From the NCBI GenBank assembly GCA_020861055.1, contig JAJBTD010000173.1, positions 1 through 7,093 of the forward strand: a stretch of DNA of 7,093 bases. Reading direction: 5' to 3'. The position numbers and the translations under genes are program-made. Positions 4,201 to 7,093 of the stretch are shown piece after piece (the stretch's first letter is position 1; every line of letters begins with the position of its first letter). This DNA is from Clostridiales bacterium. Its GTDB lineage: Bacteria; Bacillota; Clostridia; Oscillospirales; Oscillospiraceae. Under the pieces are notes generated by a model. That model saw only the letters and a list, made by a program, of their open reading frames with translations, had not been told where the DNA came from and made no database searches.

Positions 4201-7093
4201 ATTTTCAGCTTGGCCTCAAACTCCTTGTCCAGCAGGATGCGCCAGACCTGCGGCTCATTCGGCTTGTGCTCGGTGATGGTCACGATGAAATCATCCACCG
4301 GCTCATAATTGTGGGGCGTGGTGGTCTCACGGACGAGATAAGTGCCATAGGGTAGAGCGATGGAGCAGGCGTAGCCTTTCTCATCGGTGAACATCTCGGT
4401 GCCGCCATCCGCCGTCACCACGACAGGCTCTGCGGAGGCAAAGTCATAGCTGCCGTCCGCGTTGACGCTCAGACTGCTCACCAGATAGACGGTGAAGCCC
4501 ACGCTGGAGAGCAGGTCCGCGTCCGTCTTTCCGTTGTTCGCCGCCTTGATGACCTGGAAGGGCTGCTTAATCACGTCCTCCTGGGAAGTGCAGCTGCGCT
4601 CCACCGTTGCCACAAGGTCGCCCTCGTAATCACAGGTCAGGTCGTACTCGGCTTCATCCAGGTTGTACCCCTCCGAAGGTGTCAGTTCTTTGACGTAATA
4701 CGCTCCAAGGTACAGGCCGCCGATCTCCGCTTCGCCGTTGGCGTCGGTGGTCAGTGTGGCGACCAGCTCTCCGGCCTGATAAATGGTGCCAGTGGTGCCG
4801 TCCGGGTGGACAATATCCTCACGGGCATACAGGCCGTAGACTGCACCTTCCAGAGTAGCGTCGCCCTGGGCCACATTTCCAGTCTCAGAGTCACGCTTAT
4901 ACAGCGTGATGTGGGCGTTCACTCGCTCATTCGTGAACGTGTGCGTAAAGGACACCGTCTTATCGCTGTCGGTGGTGTAGGAGAAGGTAAACGCATACAC
5001 GTCATCGGTGTTTCGCTGGTAGCCAATGGGAGCCTGGACTTCTCTGACTTCATAGCTGTAACCAATCGGCAGGTCGGCAGTAAACGTGGCTGTGCCATCC
5101 GTACCGGTTGTGACTGTCTCAATCAGGGTTCCTTCCTCCACAATGACCTGACCCGCAGCATTTTTAATATCGCTGGCCGCATACAGACCAAACACAGCGT
5201 CAGAGAGAGAATTGCCCGTTTCCGAGTCCACCTTCTCTACAGAAACCACCGCCTTCTGCCGGTCATTGGTGAAGGTGGCAGAGGCGAACACGGTCTCCAC
5301 GCTTTGCCCGCCATAGGTCAGCTTCACGGTCTTTTCGGTTCCACTGTTGTAGTAGTTCGCAGGAGCCTGGGTTTCCTTGATCACATACGTCCCCAGCACC
5401 AGCTTTGTCAGGGTGACAGAGCCATCTGAGCCGGTGGTCAGACCCGCTTTTACCAGGTCTCCCTTGCTATAAACCTTTGTGCCATAGGCATTGAAGATGT
5501 CCGCCCCGGCATAAACACTGAAAACAGCGTCTGACAGGCGGCTGGTCTCGTATTGGAACGTTACTCCTCCATCTGTGATAGAAGCGCCGGTCAGGGTCTG
5601 ACCTTCCTTATAGATGGTAAGCTCCCCAAACTGTTCCTCGTCCGGGATGGTCACGGTGGTCGTCGTATTGTCCACCAGCGTCACGTTATACGCCGTCGTG
5701 TTGATGCGGTAGCCCGCAGGGGCAGTGATTTCCTTCAAGTACACGGTGTCCTGTGTCTTGATGATCTCCAGTTCGGAAACGCCTTTGCTGTCCGTTTCCG
5801 GCATGGTGTCAATGAGTTGAGTGCAGTCCGCGTCAGAATAGACCCCGAAGACCGCACCAGCCAGTCCATTTTTTGCATTGGCAGAATCCACCTTTACGAC
5901 CTTAATGGAGGCCATTTGAATCCAGGTCACTTTGAAGGAGACATACTTCTCGCTGTCCACGCCCTCGCCAAACACAAAGGCCAGGTCCTGCGTAGAGCTG
6001 CCGGTGGTGATTTTATAGGCGGAATACTCCTTGGTGATGCTGCCCTTCATGGTGGTTGACCAGGAGGCGCTCACATCCGCCGCCTGGGTCAGTGGTGCGG
6101 ACAGATAGAAGGTCGTCCCGCCGCTGATGGTGACGCTTGCCCCGGCAGCGCTGGTCTTGCCGGTGGTGGTGTTGTGCAGCTTCACGCCGTCAGGCAGGTC
6201 GAAAGTGACGGTCTGCAATTCGTCCGCCTCAAAGGTGACTTCCTCGGTGCGCTGCTCGGACCCGCTGAGATAGGCGGTCACCGTGTCATTGGAGAAGGAC
6301 ATATCCACATCCGGGATCTCTGGCTGGGAGAGACAGTAATTGTACAGCTCCATTGCCAGCGCCTTGCCGGTGGAGTTTGCCCCGGAGAAGGCGTCGCTGC
6401 TGCCGTTGGCATAGGCCGCCGCCAGATGGGTGATGATGAACCGCTTGCCAGTGGAGAAGCTGGGGTAATTCTCTGCAAAGAAGCCCTCATCCCCGGAGGC
6501 TTTGGTCCCGTAGTAACAGACCTTCGCCAGCGTCTTGCTGTCTTTCAGCTTTGTGATGGTATAGGTCCCGTCGTCCGGCGCATCCCTGGAGGGCTGCACA
6601 CAGTAGGCCGTCGCCGTGATGCTCCCGTAGGAGATATAATAGGGGGCGGTCATATAGGAACCCAGACCATAGTCCGCGTAGTAGTACCAAGAACCTCTGG
6701 TGATTTTCACTTCCTCCTTGGAGGACGTGAGACTGCTGGCGGAGACGGTGACGGTCTCGCCAACCTCCAGAGCGGCCAGGTCGATCCCCGCCTCCTCCGC
6801 TTCTTCCAGTGCGGTGGCCAGGGTCATGCCGGTCTCCTCGTCTACTGTCTCCTGTTCCTCGCTCTGTTCGATTTCAGCCTCGAATTCCTCTGTCGTCAGC
6901 ACCGTTCCGCCTTCCGTGGAGAGCGCATCCGAACCGGTTTCTGCTATCTCCGCAGAGCTGTCCGAATCTTCGGCATGGACGGCATCCGCAGAATCACCCG
7001 AATCCACGTCATCGACTGCATCCGCAGAATCAGGCGAATCAACGGCATTCACGGCATCCGCAGAATAAACCGAATCATCGGAATAGTCGGCAG
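1236..7093 (-). CDS. Giant LPXTG-type surface adhesin with thioester-like domain and 14 SpaA/CnaB domains (5' partial)
   Basis: Cell-wall-anchored, stalk-like adhesin, with 1951 codons inside the window. The frame is open to the right edge. The only nearby start, GTG at 7052, has no signal peptide after it and lies inside a repeat, so the true start is outside. Numbering from that GTG: acidic Asp/Ser/Glu tract 1-117; thioester-like domain about 118-245; Ig-like segment about 260-380; SpaA/CnaB domains about 381-1893; VPKTG 1899-1903; hydrophobic anchor 1907-1930; basic tail ending RRKKNQD. Every SpaA unit has a strand-A Lys and a Glu seven residues before the Tyr/Phe of its A-P-x-G-Y-like motif, as expected for self-forming Lys-Asn/Asp isopeptide bonds that make protease-resistant rods. 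Sortase should attach it to peptidoglycan. It lies upstream of type IV secretion genes on the same strand, suggesting a role in mating contact (inference). Family and anchoring are secure; ligand and function are unknown. Confidence 0.93.
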   Translation of the reverse strand, partial: ADYSDDSVYSADAVNAVDSPDSADAVDDVDSGDSADAVHAEDSDSSAEIAETGSDALSTEGGTVLTTEEFEAEIEQSEEQETVDEETGMTLATALEEAEEAGIDLAALEVGETVTVSASSLTSSKEEVKITRGSWYYYADYGLGSYMTAPYYISYGSITATAYCVQPSRDAPDDGTYTITKLKDSKTLAKVCYYGTKASGDEGFFAENYPSFSTGKRFIITHLAAAYANGSSDAFSGANSTGKALAMELYNYCLSQPEIPDVDMSFSNDTVTAYLSGSEQRTEEVTFEADELQTVTFDLPDGVKLHNTTTGKTSAAGASVTISGGTTFYLSAPLTQAADVSASWSTTMKGSITKEYSAYKITTGSSTQDLAFVFGEGVDSEKYVSFKVTWIQMASIKVVKVDSANAKNGLAGAVFGVYSDADCTQLIDTMPETDSKGVSELEIIKTQDTVYLKEITAPAGYRINTTAYNVTLVDNTTTTVTIPDEEQFGELTIYKEGQTLTGASITDGGVTFQYETSRLSDAVFSVYAGADIFNAYGTKVYSKGDLVKAGLTTGSDGSVTLTKLVLGTYVIKETQAPANYYNSGTEKTVKLTYGGQSVETVFASATFTNDRQKAVVSVEKVDSETGNSLSDAVFGLYAASDIKNAAGQVIVEEGTLIETVTTGTDGTATFTADLPIGYSYEVREVQAPIGYQRNTDDVYAFTFSYTTDSDKTVSFTHTFTNERVNAHITLYKRDSETGNVAQGDATLEGAVYGLYAREDIVHPDGTTGTIYQAGELVATLTTDANGEAEIGGLYLGAYYVKELTPSEGYNLDEAEYDLTCDYEGDLVATVERSCTSQEDVIKQPFQVIKAANNGKTDADLLSSVGFTVYLVSSLSVNADGSYDFASAEPVVVTADGGTEMFTDEKGYACSIALPYGTYLVRETTTPHNYEPVDDFIVTITEHKPNEPQVWRILLDKEFEAKLKIIKKDDETKQAVLQANTEFKVYDLENNCYVEQVTTYPTTTVHTSYFTDEQGYLILPNALTPGTYRIEEVTAPYGYTRNTGYVEVCVDTNTAYLTDSVSGDVIIEVVCENHPVKGELTIVKSGETLVDYNGDFLYEETTLEGATFEVYAAEDIYTSDFQTDANGNRNLVYAKGALVATVTTDADGKAVASDLPLGTYEVQEVTAPYGYTLNSVSQEVEFTYAGQDTAVVAETLTFSNERQKVSLAVEKQDAQTGAVVSGAVFGIYSAENITANGEVIVPADTLLQEMTSSEDGLAVCTLDLPLGQYYVKEISAPAGFASSDEVLTFDASYRGQDVEVVKLTAVKKNEPTTVEITKSDLITGVELSGASLYVTDSNGTVVDSWVSVAGEAHVIQYLVVGETYTLHEEIAPYGYLKATEITFTVEDTAEVQPVEMQDDVPTASLIINKKGEFLDSVTLVNVVKGIVEHIFNYVTGNLTDVTFEVYAAEDIKAADGVSEDYYKADELVATITTNEYGIAKLEGLPLGQYYVKEISTVNGYVLDDEIRYVDLRYQDQDMAVVVYDEAWQNDRQKASVHVVKTEKDTGRTLQGAIFGLYAAEDIVSASGTVLIEADEIIELRVTDENGAIDFTADLPLDGAYYVKELYAPDGFVTTDESQSFTVTWQGEDVAEQTVELAFENEPTTVEITKTDLTTGEELPGAHLKVVDETGAVVDEWVSTTEAHIIKELVVGKTYTLIETKPADGYATAESIDFTIENTAEVQHVVMEDDVTTVEITKTDLTTGEELPGAHLRVVDETGAVVDEWVSTTKAHTIQNLVVGKTYTLIETKPADGYATAESIDFTIENTAEVQHVVMEDDVTKVKISKQDIAGNELPGAKLTIYDADGNVVESWTSTNKPHYIEMLPIGTYTLREETAPDGYLVAEDVTFEVLDTGKVQCVTMVDETDSTVSTPSVPKTGDNSNVALWLSLLLASLAGMGCWAVLAVHRRKKNQD
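1263..1358 (-). other. Sortase sorting signal: VPKTG, membrane segment, basic tail
   Basis: VPKTG (1344-1358) is an LPXTG variant common in clostridial sortase substrates. It follows a Ser/Thr/Pro spacer and is followed by a hydrophobic stretch (VALWLSLLLASLAGMGCWAVL, written here as the segment of residues 1908-1928), then a positive tail with RRKK. Sortase is expected to cut between Thr and Gly and join the protein to the cell wall. No sortase gene is in the window. Confidence 0.9.
1374..5912 (-). repeat. Array of 14 SpaA/CnaB isopeptide-type domains
   Basis: Domain limits (plus-strand coordinates, first to last): D1 5628-5912; D2 5259-5627; D3 4920-5258; D4 4569-4919; D5 4218-4568; D6 3864-4217; D7 3489-3863; D8 3162-3488; D9 2895-3161; D10 2505-2894; D11 2172-2504; D12 1905-2168; D13 1641-1904; D14 1374-1640. 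Likely bond Lys residues are 387, 482, 607, 719, 836, 953, 1070, 1197, 1304, 1395, 1526, 1635, 1723 and 1811. Glu residues are 441, 560, 671, 789, 909, 1018, 1150, 1259, 1354, 1479, 1590, 1684, 1772 and 1858. The last strand offers Asn in D2, D3, D6, D7, D8, D10 and D11, and Asp in D1, D5, D9, D12, D13 and D14. D4 has neither clearly. Long domains (about 108-130 residues) and short ones (about 88) alternate in a pattern. Boundaries are approximate. Confidence 0.88.
1641..2168 (-). repeat. Tandem duplication of a 264-bp (88-codon) CnaB module
   Basis: Copies at 1641-1904 and 1905-2168 encode D13 and D12, which differ at only a few residues (for example TTEAHIIKEL versus TTKAHTIQNL, and HLKVV versus HLRVV). 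A 131-bp stretch, 1639-1769, is identical to 1903-2033. The other half of each copy (1770-1902 against 2034-2166) shows about 19 differences by hand count, many synonymous. D14 is a more diverged third member of the same type. Confidence 0.92.
5913..6275 (-). other. Ig-like linker domain between TED-like region and SpaA array
   Basis: Residues about 260-380 are rich in beta-strand-like alternation (for example VTFDLPDGVKL, ASVTISGGTTFYLSAP, YVSFKVTWI) but lack the SpaA Lys and the ETAPxGY-type Glu motif. This looks like an immunoglobulin-like domain joining the thioester-like head to the stalk. I cannot assign it to a named family. Confidence 0.45.
6318..6701 (-). other. Thioester-domain-like (TED) region of the adhesin
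   Basis: Residues about 118-245 resemble the thioester domains found at the tips of Gram-positive pili and adhesins, where a Cys-Gln thioester can bond covalently to host targets. The Cys motif is visible as AYCVQPS (Cys151, codon 6600-6602), after an aromatic-rich segment SWYYYADYGLGSYM. The second motif, normally TQxAxW-like, appears as ITHLAAAYA, with His209 (6426-6428) where Gln is expected. The Cys is therefore present, but the Gln partner appears replaced. Placement right after the N-terminal tract and before the SpaA stalk matches family architecture. The alignment was done by eye. Confidence 0.65.
6946..7093 (-). repeat. 36-bp tandem repeat encoding a 12-residue Asp/Ser-rich unit
   Basis: The core gcatccgcagaat (plus strand) occurs at 6982, 7018 and 7054, exactly 36 bp apart. 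A degenerate copy starts at 6946 and another appears to begin at 7090, running off the edge. The encoded 12-mers are VNAVDSPDSADA, VDDVDSGDSADA and VHAEDSDSSAEI, preceded by DYSDDSVYSADA. The tract precedes the thioester-like domain, so it would be a flexible acidic segment near the tip of the adhesin. The total copy number cannot be seen here. Confidence 0.85.

Noticed and set aside
1374..5912. CRISPR or other nucleic-acid repeat array
   Set aside because: The repeats are protein-domain repeats in frame with an intact gene and have no repeat-spacer structure.
6700..7068. Plus-strand Ser-rich ORF of 122 codons at the right edge
   Set aside because: It is an antisense reading of the acidic Asp/Ser repeat tract of the adhesin; the repeat period explains its open frame.

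Overview
The window looks like part of the conjugation module of an integrative and conjugative element (Tn1549/CTn type) from a gut-type Firmicute of class Clostridia. The basis is a Maff2-type small membrane protein followed directly by a VirB6/TrbL-like (CD1112-type) channel protein, an order I know from these elements. Base composition is moderately GC-rich, Shine-Dalgarno sites are strong, and a Gram-positive cell-wall sorting signal is present. No genus can be named from the sequence. All supported genes read on the minus strand, so transcription runs from position 7093 towards position 1.

Layout in transcription order. (1) 7093-1236: most of one very large cell-wall-anchored adhesin. 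It is open through the right edge, so its start and signal peptide lie outside. It holds an acidic Asp/Ser repeat tract, a thioester-like domain, an Ig-like linker, fourteen SpaA/CnaB isopeptide-type domains and a VPKTG sorting signal with membrane anchor. (2) 1235-964: a gap of about 270 bases with a strong hairpin, then a very good Shine-Dalgarno site driving a 9-codon ORF. That ORF overlaps (ATGA) a 47-codon ORF, which ends one codon before the Maff2 start. (3) 963-748: the Maff2-type protein. (4) 747-671: a short gap with a hairpin and a strong Shine-Dalgarno site. (5) 670-1: the first 223 codons of the TrbL/VirB6-like protein, starting at TTG and cut by the left edge.

As a working model (inference), Maff2 and the TrbL-like protein belong to the type IV secretion machine. 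The wall-anchored stalk protein upstream would help donor and recipient, or donor and host surface, hold together, as PrgB-type adhesins do in enterococcal conjugation. The most unusual points are the mosaic 264-bp duplication, the layered A-B-C repeat order of the stalk, the His in place of the thioester Gln, the 36-bp repeat tract at the N-terminal side, and the micro-ORF relay ahead of Maff2, which lacks a ribosome site of its own. No plus-strand gene is supported; the long plus-strand ORFs are antisense shadows.
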